Below, piece after piece: positions 19,377 to 28,539 of a DNA stretch of 64,000 bases (position 1 is its first letter; each line of letters opens with the position of its first letter). The notes beneath the pieces are model-generated. The model ran no database searches and was not told where the DNA came from. It saw only the letters and a program-made list of their open reading frames with translations. Both the position numbers and the translations under genes were made by a program. The DNA comes from Nitrosomonas sp. (GTDB lineage: Bacteria > Pseudomonadota > Gammaproteobacteria > Burkholderiales > Nitrosomonadaceae). Location: contig JAJSDU010000006.1 in the NCBI GenBank assembly GCA_028577615.1, positions 27,291 through 91,290 on the forward strand. The letters run 5' to 3'.

Positions 19377-20033
19377 AAAAATTACATTGATTGATAGGCT
19401 TTGCTTTATTCCAGGAAAGCGTAACGCGCACTCAATCTCAACAAGCTGTTACCACACAAGGAAAATCGTCAACGCATTCTAACCGAAAAAAAGATCTGTC
19501 GCCATGATCCTGTCATCCGGTATCTTCACGGTTTATTCATTCTTCGACTCTTATATGCCGGACGATTTCCGCAACATTCATCGCAGAACATTAATCTTTC
19601 CGGAATCTGTCTGTACTTGTTCTTCCTTATTACGTATCATGAATGTTACATTGTTACAACAACTTCAGTTCGAGCACAGTACCAGCAAAGTGTAATGATC
19701 GCTGGGTTTGTCAAAAATTGGCCCACATTCAATCTTAAAGCCAAAACTGATCGGCGTCACCAGAACATGGATTCACACAGCAAATCTTTTTTGGATGGGT
19801 ATAGATAGCCCAGCTGGCAAAGCGTTAAAGATGCGCACAGTAGTGCAGAATCCAGATACCCCTGAATATCCCAGAACTATCCAAAATAATTGACGCCAAA
19901 TTTTACAATGCAGCGAGTATAAATAGATGCCGCTGCGACAAAATGTCGCATGGTCATTCGGCTTGATTTAGGCTAAGGTAATATTTACATTTCAAAAAAA
20001 TCACAGTTCTCAAATACTGCAAACACTCGAATC
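19377..20033. other. 657-bp intergenic region upstream of regB
   Basis: Divergent region between the DAHP synthase gene and regB. Short open frames exist (19504-19695, 19708-19893) but show no family likeness, no ribosome binding site and ordinary intergenic composition. The right end contains the RegA-box-like palindrome. The middle (about 19680-19870) could be decayed sequence; nothing recognisable. Confidence 0.5.
19934..19950. promoter_or_regulatory. RegA/RegR-box-like palindrome
   Basis: Perfect palindrome TGCGACA-AAA-TGTCGCA, 83 bp before regB. It contains GCGAC-N5-GTCGC, which fits the GNGRCR..NNGNCGC pattern described for RegR/RegA-type regulators except for the two central T positions. 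Since regA follows, autoregulation is the simplest reading. Confidence 0.6.
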
Positions 20034-21296
20034 ATGCTTAACAGCATCAGCCAAGCACCACTCAGTAAAAATCTGCAACGCCTGTTCATGCTCAGAAACA
20101 TCGCGATTCTCGCACAGTGCCTGGCATTCATGCTGGTGTACAAAATCATCGCGCTGGATATTCCGTGGACTGAAATGATCGTTGTCGTTGTTTTACTGGC
20201 CGTATTGAATCTGTTGACCTGGATACGCCTGCACCGAAAATGGCCTGTATCGAATATTGAGTTTTTTGCGCAATTACTCATCGATATTTTTGCGCTCAGC
20301 GCGCTACTGTATTTCAGCGGCGGCTCCACCAATCCATTTATTTCACTGTATCTGCTGCCGATCACCATAGCGGCGGCCACTTTACCCTGGCGCTACACCT
20401 GGGCATTATCGGCGATCACGATCGGCTGCTATACCATTCTGCTGTTTAATTACATTCCGCTGCCCCATGATCACAGCAAGCATCTGGTTGAGTTCAGTCT
20501 GCATGTATCCGGCATGTGGCTGACATTCGTGCTGAGCACGGTTATCATCGCCTGGTATGTCGTTAAAATGAGTACTTCAATTCGCGATCGTGATCGCGAC
20601 CTTGCGCTGGCGCGTGAACAGGCACTGCGCAATGAGCAGATCATCGGACTGGGCACACTGGCTGCCGGTGCTGCACACGAACTGGGTACGCCGCTATCCA
20701 CAATGGCTGTCATTACCGGCGAATTACAGAAAGAATATCCGGAAAACAGTGAATTTCAAAACAATATTCAGATTCTGCGCGATCAGATTGCGCACTGCAA
20801 ACAGACACTGACACAATTACTGGCCAAGGCCGGACAGACACGCGTGGAAGGCGTCAGTCAGGTGCCCGTAGATAAATTCATGAACTCGGTGCTGGAAAAA
20901 TGGAAACTGATACGACCTTCGGTTAAATTTAGCTATCACATCGATGGCCCGCGCCCCACGCCAAAAATCATGGATAGTCAGTTACTCGGTCAGTCCATAT
21001 TGAATCTGCTCAATAACGCTGCCGATGCATCCTCGGAATGTATTGAGATTACCAGTTATTGGAACAACCGCAACCTGCATCTTGAAATTATCGATGACGG
21101 AGAGGGACTGTCCGCTGAAGCCGCGCAGCGCGCCGGGGAAGCATTCTTCACCAGCAAAGCCCCGGGGCAGGGATTTGGCATCGGCCTGTTTCTGGCCAAC
21201 GCCAATATCGAACGCCTGGGTGGCACTGTGCACTTGTTCAATCTCGAAAAAGGCGGCGCCTGCACCCAAGTAACCATACCTTTGATAGAAAAATAA
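20034..21296 (+). CDS. regB: redox sensor histidine kinase RegB/PrrB
   Basis: Membrane histidine kinase, 420 residues, sensing respiratory redox state. Six membrane segments lie in residues ~20-178 and include the quinone-contact motif GGSTNPF (96-102). The H-box HELGTPL has the phosphoacceptor His215. Cys255 lies 40 residues after it, the same distance as the redox-active Cys265 from His225 in Rhodobacter RegB. The ATPase domain (NLLNNAADAS, DDGEGL, GQGFGIGLFL) is intact. It forms an operon with regA (5-bp gap) behind the palindrome at 19.9 kb. Confidence 0.94.
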   Translation: MLNSISQAPLSKNLQRLFMLRNIAILAQCLAFMLVYKIIALDIPWTEMIVVVVLLAVLNLLTWIRLHRKWPVSNIEFFAQLLIDIFALSALLYFSGGSTNPFISLYLLPITIAAATLPWRYTWALSAITIGCYTILLFNYIPLPHDHSKHLVEFSLHVSGMWLTFVLSTVIIAWYVVKMSTSIRDRDRDLALAREQALRNEQIIGLGTLAAGAAHELGTPLSTMAVITGELQKEYPENSEFQNNIQILRDQIAHCKQTLTQLLAKAGQTRVEGVSQVPVDKFMNSVLEKWKLIRPSVKFSYHIDGPRPTPKIMDSQLLGQSILNLLNNAADASSECIEITSYWNNRNLHLEIIDDGEGLSAEAAQRAGEAFFTSKAPGQGFGIGLFLANANIERLGGTVHLFNLEKGGACTQVTIPLIEK

Positions 21297-21301
21297 ATGC
21301 G

Positions 21302-21892
21302 ATGCCGGAATTCAGATACAACAATACACTCTCTGCGCACGACATGATCGAAGATATCTCCGAGCTACCCACATTGCTCATCGTTGACGACGATGAAATC
21401 TTCTGTGATGTTCTGGCCAAAGCAATGACAAAACGCGGCTTCAGCGTGGAAATCACGCATAATATAGAAGATGCGCTGACAAAAGCTGAAACGGCCACAC
21501 CGGAATACGCCATTGTCGATCTCAAACTGGACAGCGAATCCGGACTGGTGCTGGTTGAGAAACTCAAAGCACTGGACCCGGGTACGCGCATCGTCATGCT
21601 GACCGGTTACGCCAGCGTGGCAACAGCTGTTGAAGCCATTAAGCTCGGCGCCACACACTATCTGGCCAAGCCGGTGGATGCGGATGAAATCATGGCGGCT
21701 TTTGATCGCACAAGCGGCGAAGCCGACACACCGATCAGCGCCAGTCCCTTGTCTGTTGGGCGATTGGAATGGGAATACATTCAACGCATTTTGACCGAGA
21801 ATGATAACAATATATCGGTAACCGCCAGAATACTGAATATGCATCGCCGTACCCTGCAGCGCAAGCTGGCCAAAAAACCACATCGCAATTAA
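21302..21892 (+). CDS. regA: response regulator RegA/PrrA
   Basis: Cognate regulator of RegB. 196 residues: a receiver domain with phosphoacceptor Asp73 (AIVDLKLD) and Lys123, then a short linker and a Fis-type helix-turn-helix (NISVTARILNMHRRTLQRKL), nearly invariant among RegA/ActR/PrrA proteins. The start may be the ATG at 21302 or at 21344. The system balances respiratory and carbon-fixation genes in other proteobacteria; prk and the cytochrome gene in this window are reasonable but unproven targets. Confidence 0.94.
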   Translation: MPEFRYNNTLSAHDMIEDISELPTLLIVDDDEIFCDVLAKAMTKRGFSVEITHNIEDALTKAETATPEYAIVDLKLDSESGLVLVEKLKALDPGTRIVMLTGYASVATAVEAIKLGATHYLAKPVDADEIMAAFDRTSGEADTPISASPLSVGRLEWEYIQRILTENDNNISVTARILNMHRRTLQRKLAKKPHRN

Positions 21893-21972
21893 CCGCAGGC
21901 AAGGACAGGAACAACACCCTGATCTTTATATCCGTCGCATTTCATGATCCGCCCGCCTATAGCCCGACAGCC

Positions 21973-21998
21973 AGCATTCTTCGGAGGCGAAGAATGCT
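21973..21998. terminator. hairpin between regA and rapA
   Basis: Perfect 11 bp stem AGCATTCTTCG/CGAAGAATGCT around GAGG. No T-run follows, so it may be a factor-assisted terminator or an RNA-stabilising hairpin at the end of the regBA transcript. Confidence 0.45.
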
Positions 21999-22085
21999 TG
22001 ATTCAGAATCTTGCAGCATGACAAGAATAAAGCAAAACTTTTCCGCTTTCGTGTACTCTATTACGTTTTTTTCAAAGTTTCAGGC

Positions 22086-24986
22086 ATGAATGACTTCAAA
22101 CCCGGTCAGCGCTGGATTTGTGATTTCGATTTACAACTGGGTCTGGGCACAGTGCGTTCCGTGGAAGAACGCATTGTCAGTATAACCTTTGCTGCGGCCA
22201 ATGAAACCCGTTCCTATGCACGCCAGTCCGCACCACTGACCCGAGTTGTTTTCAACATCGGCGACAGCATTTCCAGCCAGCAGGATGTTGTCATACAGAT
22301 CTCAGCCGTGCAGGATAACGGCGGACTATTGGTCTATACCGGCACTGATGCGCACGGCCATGTCCTGAAACTGACAGAAGATCAGCTTGCGCATCATGTT
22401 CAATTCAACCGACCCACTGACCGGTTATTTAACCTGCATATCGACGCGGACAAATGGTTTCAGATCCGCTACCAAACTTGGGAATACATCCACCGGTTGG
22501 GCAAAACGCCGCTGTTTGGATTGCTTGGCGCGCGCACCAGTCTCATTCCGCATCAACTCTTTATTGCGTATGAAGTGGGGCAGCGTTATGCGCCGCGCGT
22601 ATTGCTCGCCGATGAAGTGGGACTGGGAAAAACCATCGAAGCCGGCCTGATCCTGCACCAGCAATTACTGACCGGACGCGCCGCGCGCGCACTTATCGTC
22701 GTTCCAGAAACGCTGGTGCATCAATGGCTGGTGGAAATGCTGCGGCGCTTTAATCTGGCTTTCAGCATCCTTGACGCGGAGCGTTGCGCCGCAATCGAAG
22801 AAAGTAATCCGAACGACAATCCATTTCACAGCGAACAACTGGTTTTGTGCAGCCTGGATTTTTTGTGCAAAAATCCCGGACATTGCCAGTCCGCACTGGA
22901 CGGTGAATGGGATCTGCTGATTGTCGATGAAGCGCATCACCTGGAATGGTCAGAAGCTGCGCCGAGCCAGGCATACCAGATTGTCGAGCAACTGGCGGCG
23001 CGCATCAGTGGTGTGCTGTTGTTGACGGCAACGCCCGAACAACTGGGAAAAACCAGTCATTTCGCACGCCTGCGATTGCTGGATCCGCACCGGTTTGGCG
23101 ATTATGCACATTTCCTGGCGGAAGAACACGCCTATGAACCTGTTGCCAACGCCGTTGAAGCGCTGCTCAGCACACAAACATTGACAGAGACTGTTCGGAA
23201 AACCATTTTATCGTATGCCGATAGCGCGCGCACGCTGTCTTTACTTGACGAACTGGATAAAACGGAATTTGAAAATGAGAAAAGAGCGCAATCAAGACAA
23301 TCACTTGCCGCATCTCTGCTCGACCGGCACGGCACCGGACGCCTGTTATTTCGTAACACGCGCGCCGCAGTCAAAGGCTTTCCGGAAAGAAAGCTGATCA
23401 TCGAACCGCTACCGCTACCCGTGCAATATGATGCCGCATTGAGCGCTTTTGAATCTGAACAGCTTTCGCAACCGCAATTACTGCTCTACCCCGAATTAAT
23501 CTATCAGGCAGGCGATGATCAAGCGGTCGAGGCAGAATGGACAACATTCGACCCGCGTATCGAATGGCTGCATAAAACCTTCCTCCAGCTCAGACCGGAA
23601 AAGGTTCTGGTCATTACAGCCAGCGCACTCACCGCGTGTGACATCGCCTATGCACTCAAAATGCGCACAGGAAAACATTTTCCGGTATTTCACGAGCAGA
23701 TGCGCTTACTGGAACGGGACCGTGCGGCCGCATTCTTTGCCGATCACGAGACTGGCAGTCAGGCATTGATTTGTTCCGAAATCGGCAGCGAAGGCCGCAA
23801 TTTTCAATTTGCGCATCATCTGGTTTTATTTGATCTACCGCTCAATCCAGACCTGCTGGAACAACGTATCGGTCGTCTGGATCGCATCGGTCAGACGGAA
23901 ACCATCCGAATTCACGCACCCTATCTGCAAAACAGCGCGCAGGCTGTCATGTTGCACTGGTACCACGATGGTCTCAACGCGCTGGAAAAAATATGTCCCG
24001 CAGGTCAAATGGTTTATCAACGCGTCGAACAGGATCTCGTAGCTGCATTGCATCAGCGTGATCTCGAATCAGCAGCCTTTTTTGAATTAATCGGTCATAC
24101 GCAAAAAACCCGTCAGTTGCTGAATGAAGCCCTTGATCGCGGGCGTGACAGATTGCTGGAATATCATTCGTGCAAACCGCACATCGCCGAACAGCTCTAT
24201 CAAACAGCACGCGCGCAGGATTCCGATCCCGCGCTGCAGCGTTATATGGATACCGCCTTTGACTGCTTCGGCGTACATGTCGAAGCGCACCGCGCCGATT
24301 GTTACCGTATTGAACCCGGCGAACACATGACATCAGCTTTTCCGGGTCTGAGCGACGAGGGAACAGTGATTACTTACCATCGAAATACTGCGCTGGCTAA
24401 TGAAGATATGCAGTTTATCACCTGGGAACATCCCATGGTCATTCATGCCATGGATCGTGTTATCGGCAACGAGTCCGGCAATACATCGGTCGCCAGTTTT
24501 ACGCACCGCACCGCACGGCCGGGCACGCTATATCTGGAATGTATCTTTATTCTGAATATCGCATCGATAAATGCCGCCAACAGGCGCAATCTGCCCCCCG
24601 TGATGATACGCACTTTGATTGATGAACAAGGCCGTTCAGACCATCCATCGCTGAACCACCAGGCAATCAATCAATGCCTGTCTGCGGTATCACCCGATAT
24701 CGCCCATCAGGTCATTATGCTGAAGCAGTCAGCCATCAAGGAAATGATCTCGGCAAGTGAAGCGCTTGCCAAAAAGCGGATGCCAGCCTTGATTGAGCAG
24801 ACTCGCAATCAGGCCGAAGAAATGCTGATCACTGAAATAGAACGGCTCAAGGCGCTCAGCATGATCAATCCGAATGTACGAATGGAAGAAATTCTTTTTT
24901 TTGAAAAACAATTGCAGGATGTAACTCAGGCGCTGAATGCGGCGCATTTTCGGCTGGACGCCATCCGGATACTGGTGGCGACCTGA
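22086..24986 (+). CDS. rapA: RNA polymerase-associated helicase RapA
   Basis: Swi2/Snf2-type ATPase that binds RNA polymerase and helps its recycling. From the ATG at 22086 it has 966 residues, matching E. coli RapA (968); an upstream TTG frame at 22011 adds unlikely residues. There is an N-terminal Tudor-like region (FKPGQRWICD, GLGTVRSVEERIVSITF), helicase motifs LLADEVGLGKTIEAGLIL and LIVDEAHHLEW, motif V/VI (SEIGSEGRNFQFAHHLVLFDLPLNP, here shown only in part; RIGRLDRIGQ), then the RapA C-terminal domain. It is a monocistronic-looking gene with pyrF after it. Confidence 0.94.
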   Translation: MNDFKPGQRWICDFDLQLGLGTVRSVEERIVSITFAAANETRSYARQSAPLTRVVFNIGDSISSQQDVVIQISAVQDNGGLLVYTGTDAHGHVLKLTEDQLAHHVQFNRPTDRLFNLHIDADKWFQIRYQTWEYIHRLGKTPLFGLLGARTSLIPHQLFIAYEVGQRYAPRVLLADEVGLGKTIEAGLILHQQLLTGRAARALIVVPETLVHQWLVEMLRRFNLAFSILDAERCAAIEESNPNDNPFHSEQLVLCSLDFLCKNPGHCQSALDGEWDLLIVDEAHHLEWSEAAPSQAYQIVEQLAARISGVLLLTATPEQLGKTSHFARLRLLDPHRFGDYAHFLAEEHAYEPVANAVEALLSTQTLTETVRKTILSYADSARTLSLLDELDKTEFENEKRAQSRQSLAASLLDRHGTGRLLFRNTRAAVKGFPERKLIIEPLPLPVQYDAALSAFESEQLSQPQLLLYPELIYQAGDDQAVEAEWTTFDPRIEWLHKTFLQLRPEKVLVITASALTACDIAYALKMRTGKHFPVFHEQMRLLERDRAAAFFADHETGSQALICSEIGSEGRNFQFAHHLVLFDLPLNPDLLEQRIGRLDRIGQTETIRIHAPYLQNSAQAVMLHWYHDGLNALEKICPAGQMVYQRVEQDLVAALHQRDLESAAFFELIGHTQKTRQLLNEALDRGRDRLLEYHSCKPHIAEQLYQTARAQDSDPALQRYMDTAFDCFGVHVEAHRADCYRIEPGEHMTSAFPGLSDEGTVITYHRNTALANEDMQFITWEHPMVIHAMDRVIGNESGNTSVASFTHRTARPGTLYLECIFILNIASINAANRRNLPPVMIRTLIDEQGRSDHPSLNHQAINQCLSAVSPDIAHQVIMLKQSAIKEMISASEALAKKRMPALIEQTRNQAEEMLITEIERLKALSMINPNVRMEEILFFEKQLQDVTQALNAAHFRLDAIRILVAT

Positions 24987-25062
24987 TTGCCTGCGATAAA
25001 ACCGGATGACGAAAAATAAAGATGCCGTTAATATTGCTCACTTTAGCGCTCCGGATCAGATA

Positions 25063-25764
25063 ATGAATGTGAATGAACCTCGTATTATTGTTGCACTGGA
25101 CTTCAGTTCGGCCGGACAGGCACTGAATCTGACATCCCGCCTGAATCCGAGTCTTTGCCGGCTCAAAGTCGGCAAAGAGCTTTTTACCGCCGCCGGCCCC
25201 GGTTTGATTGAGCAACTGGCGCGCGATGGCTTTGACATCTTTCTCGATCTCAAGTATCACGATATTCCAAATACCGTCGCGAATGCCTGCAAAGCAGCAG
25301 CTGATATGGGTGTATGGATGGTCAATGTGCATGCGATGGGCGGCCGGAAAATGCTGTCGGCTGCACGCGAAGCTATCACTCCGGGTACCGTCAAACTGAT
25401 TGCAGTAACACTGCTGACTAGTATGGATCAGCATGATCTGGACGATATTGGCCTGCAAGGCAATCCTGAACAGATTGTTCTGCGTCTGGCAGCATTAGCC
25501 CGGGATTGCGGACTTGACGGCGTCGTGTGTTCCGCGCTTGAAGCGCAGCAACTGAGGCGAAAAATCGGACCTGATTTTCTGCTGGTTACACCCGGCATCC
25601 GGCCACAGGAGAATGCTGGCGACGATCAAAAAAGAATTGCCACGCCAGCGGCGGCGATACAAAACGGATCGGACTATCTGGTCATCGGCAGACCGGTTAC
25701 ACAGGCGCAAAACCCGTTGCGCGTCCTGGAGCAGTTCAATCAGGAAATCCGTCAGATACTGTAA
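25063..25764 (+). CDS. pyrF: orotidine 5'-phosphate decarboxylase
   Basis: Last step of UMP synthesis: decarboxylates OMP. A TIM barrel with the catalytic FLDLKYHDIPNTV signature and the phosphate-binding TPGIRP. Start uncertain: the ATG at 25063 gives 233 residues beginning MNVNEPRIIVALDF; an in-frame ATG at 25006 gives 252. Neither has a convincing ribosome binding site. It lies just after rapA on the same strand (20 bp from the 25006 start), so it may be cotranscribed. Confidence 0.93.
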   Translation: MNVNEPRIIVALDFSSAGQALNLTSRLNPSLCRLKVGKELFTAAGPGLIEQLARDGFDIFLDLKYHDIPNTVANACKAAADMGVWMVNVHAMGGRKMLSAAREAITPGTVKLIAVTLLTSMDQHDLDDIGLQGNPEQIVLRLAALARDCGLDGVVCSALEAQQLRRKIGPDFLLVTPGIRPQENAGDDQKRIATPAAAIQNGSDYLVIGRPVTQAQNPLRVLEQFNQEIRQIL

Positions 25765-25806
25765 TTGATCGTATTGAGTCTCTCACACTGCCGCTAAAAA
25801 GAGCGA

Positions 25807-26433
25807 TCAGCCATAAAACGACGGTAGTGACATACCCATCCACAATAGCATCAGGATAACCATCGTAATGCCGACGCCTATCGTCCCTACAATCATGCCG
25901 ATCAGAATCGTAACGCCGTCTTTACTTAACAACCCCAGCGACATAATCAGAATTCCCCAACCGGGCGGGAAATTAGTCAGCGGAATGGGCAGTGCTATCG
26001 ATATTGCGAATACAAAAGCGAAAATACCGATAACTCTTTCCCAGGTATGAATACTGATATAGGTCAGACGCGGTTGCAGACGTTTTTCGATTTTCTTAAG
26101 CCATGGATTGGCCTTGATTACCAGTTTCTCGAGACTCGTGCGTTTGATTTCCTTTTTTTCAATCCAGATAGGCAGCCACGGTGCCTGCATGCCGATTATC
26201 ATTTGTATCGAAAAAATAAACAATGGAATGGAAAACAACGTCGTATAGCCCGGCGGCACAGGTATAGGCAGGCAAAGCGGCAAAGCGGCAATTGCCAGCA
26301 AAACACCAAAACCACGCTCATGCAGTGAATTTTTTATCTCGCCGATTGTTATCGTATCGCTGCGATAGACAACGACGACATTCTCCAGCAATTCGGATGT
26401 GGATCGTTCATTATTGTTATCATTGGTGCTCAT
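25807..26433 (-). CDS. ExoD-family membrane protein
   Basis: Integral membrane protein of 208 residues in the ExoD family, named for a rhizobial gene affecting exopolysaccharide production and alkali sensitivity; its biochemical role is unknown. The polar N-terminus (residues 1-45) is followed by hydrophobic helices (LLAIAALPLCLPIPVPPGYTT; second repeat IALPIPLTNFPPGWGILIMS). The repeated P-I-P...PPG motif is typical. Convergent with pyrF (43 bp) and 77 bp upstream of the MacB-like permease gene on the same strand. Confidence 0.85.
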   Translation of the reverse strand: MSTNDNNNERSTSELLENVVVVYRSDTITIGEIKNSLHERGFGVLLAIAALPLCLPIPVPPGYTTLFSIPLFIFSIQMIIGMQAPWLPIWIEKKEIKRTSLEKLVIKANPWLKKIEKRLQPRLTYISIHTWERVIGIFAFVFAISIALPIPLTNFPPGWGILIMSLGLLSKDGVTILIGMIVGTIGVGITMVILMLLWMGMSLPSFYG

Positions 26434-26510
26434 TGTGTGCTTCCTTAAAAACCAATCGCTATCTTTTCGGATAAAGCATATTTGGTAAAGTAACGGCGCA
26501 ACGCCGGCGA

Positions 26511-27734
26511 TTATTCATAACGCAGCGCATCAACGGGTTTAAGGGATGCGGCTTTGCGGGCGGGATAAAAACCGAAGAAAACACCCACTCCGGATGCAAA
26601 AGCGAATGCCAGTAAAATCATACCCAACGTGATAACAATCAGCATGTCTACCAGCTTACTGACCAGCCATGCACCGCCTACGCCGAGCAGTACACCCATC
26701 ATGCCGCCCATGAAACAGATCATCATGGCTTCCAGCAGAAATTGCAGCAGAATAGCCCGCCGATTGGCGCCGATAGCCATGCGGATGCCAATTTCACGGG
26801 TACGTTCGGTAACCGATACCAGCATGATATTCATGATGCCAATGCCGCCGACCAGCAATGAAATCGAAGCAATCGCACCGAGCACGATGGACATGATTCT
26901 GGCGGTGCCGGTAGCAACATCCGCAATGGCCGTAAGATTGCGCACGGTAAAATCATTTTCCGCGCCCTCGGACAAGCGATGACGCTGACGCAACAGTTGC
27001 GTAATGTCAATTTCAGCTTCATCCATAATGTCGGCGGATTCACCCTGCACCATCATATAGCGTATGGAACCAGGGAATTGATTACCGGTAATCTGTCTTT
27101 CGCTCGTTGTGATCGGGATCAGGACATTATCATCCTGGTCCCGCCCACTCAGGCTTTGTCCCTTGACGGCAAGCACGCCAACGACCAGAAAAGGACGATT
27201 GGTAATGCGAATGGTTTTACCGACCGGATTGACCGGTCCAAACAATTTATCGGCAGTAACTGCACCCAGCACGGCAACGCGAGCGGCCGACCGGACATCT
27301 GACTCCGAGAAAACAGTACCTTCTGCTATTTCCCAGTTTCCAATCGTGAAGTAATCCGGCGTGGTGCCCGTAATCATCGTGCTCCAGTTTCTCGCGCCGT
27401 AATTCAATTGCGCTGTTCCACTGATGACAGGACCCGTGGCTCTGATCGACGGCAATTCAGCAATAGCAATCGAATCATTGATCGTCAGCGTCCTCACACT
27501 GCCGCTGCCAAAGGTCAAACCACCCGAAGATGTCGCGCCCGGCAGAACAATAAACAGATTACTCCCCATTGTTTCAATGGATTGATTGATTTTTGTTTGC
27601 GCGCCTTGTCCGATGGAAAGCATTAACACTACGGCAGCGACGCCAATCACCATCCCAAGCATGGTCAGGCCGGTGCGCAATCGGTTCATGCGCAAAGCCC
27701 GCAGTGCTTCTCCCAGAATGGTGGCGAAATTCAT
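26511..27734 (-). CDS. MacB-like ABC transporter permease (FtsX family)
   Basis: Permease half of a tripartite MacAB-type efflux or lipoprotein-handling transporter, 407 residues. Four membrane segments: one near the N-terminus (TMLGMVIGVAAVVLMLSIG), three near the C-terminus, with a large periplasmic domain between; TREIGIRMAIGA is the FtsX-family signature. I start at the ATG 27732-27734, where the MacB-like MNFATILGEALRALR begins; the open frame reaches 27827, but that part does not resemble the family. The ATPase is a separate gene upstream, unlike fused E. coli MacB. Confidence 0.9.
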   Translation of the reverse strand: MNFATILGEALRALRMNRLRTGLTMLGMVIGVAAVVLMLSIGQGAQTKINQSIETMGSNLFIVLPGATSSGGLTFGSGSVRTLTINDSIAIAELPSIRATGPVISGTAQLNYGARNWSTMITGTTPDYFTIGNWEIAEGTVFSESDVRSAARVAVLGAVTADKLFGPVNPVGKTIRITNRPFLVVGVLAVKGQSLSGRDQDDNVLIPITTSERQITGNQFPGSIRYMMVQGESADIMDEAEIDITQLLRQRHRLSEGAENDFTVRNLTAIADVATGTARIMSIVLGAIASISLLVGGIGIMNIMLVSVTERTREIGIRMAIGANRRAILLQFLLEAMMICFMGGMMGVLLGVGGAWLVSKLVDMLIVITLGMILLAFAFASGVGVFFGFYPARKAASLKPVDALRYE

Positions 27735-27783
27735 GTGGTTTAAAAAATACAGAGAATAAAAAAACAGTTTTAACCGTTCCGCA

Positions 27784-28518
27784 TCATACCGCCTTGACCG
27801 GCCTGTTCTCAAGCGCCTGATCACCATCGTATACGATACGGCCGTCCTTGATTTGAATTAAACGGTGCGCATATGCGGCAATATCATCCTCATGCGTGAC
27901 CAGCACGATGGTCATTCCCTGCTCGCGATTCAATTGTTCAAACAACGCCATAATTTCTGCACTGGTATGCGTATCCAGGTTGCCGGTGGGTTCGTCTGCG
28001 AGAATCAACGGCGGCTGATTGATCAGCGCGCGACTGATTGCAACACGCTGTTGCTGCCCGCCGGATAACTGGTTGGGATGGTGCAGGGCGAACTTCTCCA
28101 GTCCGGTACGACGCAATTGTTCGAGCGCTTTCGCACGGCTTTCAGAGCGCGTTTGCCCAGCATACAGCAGAGGCGTTGCAACATTGTCCAGCGCGGTCAT
28201 CCGCCGCAACAAGTTAAATCCTTGAAAAACAAAACCAATATAACGATTACGAATACGCGCCAGTGCATCGTTGGACAATGCGGCCACGTTCTGGCCGGCC
28301 AGCCAGTAGTCGCCGCTTGTAGGCGTGTCAAGACAGCCCAGTATATTCATGAGTGTCGATTTGCCTGAGCCGGAATGCCCCATAATGGCGACAAACTCGC
28401 CTTTCTCGATATCCAGATTGATATCGTGCAGCACCGGCGTCTCAATCGTGTTGCCCTCCGCATCACTGAGACTGTAACTTTTGTGCAGCTGCCGTATCCG
28501 GATTAATCCAGTTGTCAT
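27784..28518 (-). CDS. MacB-like ABC transporter ATP-binding protein
   Basis: ATPase subunit of the same exporter, 244 residues, of the LolD/MacB class. All motifs are intact: Walker A GHSGSGKST, the Q-loop FVFQGFNLLRR, signature LSGGQQQRVAISRAL, Walker B LILADEPTGNLD and the switch His in VLVTHEDD. It lies between the adaptor gene (21 bp upstream) and the permease, forming the set adaptor-ATPase-permease. The outer-membrane TolC-like partner is not in the window. Confidence 0.93.
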   Translation of the reverse strand: MTTGLIRIRQLHKSYSLSDAEGNTIETPVLHDINLDIEKGEFVAIMGHSGSGKSTLMNILGCLDTPTSGDYWLAGQNVAALSNDALARIRNRYIGFVFQGFNLLRRMTALDNVATPLLYAGQTRSESRAKALEQLRRTGLEKFALHHPNQLSGGQQQRVAISRALINQPPLILADEPTGNLDTHTSAEIMALFEQLNREQGMTIVLVTHEDDIAAYAHRLIQIKDGRIVYDGDQALENRPVKAV

Positions 28519-28539
28519 GATGGGTAAATTACAGGTCGT

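Noticed and set aside
19504-19893. Two short frames in the regB upstream region
   Set aside because: No start signals and no recognisable residues; treated as intergenic.
22011-22085. TTG-started extension of rapA
   Set aside because: Adds 25 untypical residues; the ATG at 22086 gives the family length and N-terminal motif.
24865-25458. 197-codon minus-strand frame over rapA end and pyrF
   Set aside because: Shadow spanning two well-supported genes; no family likeness.
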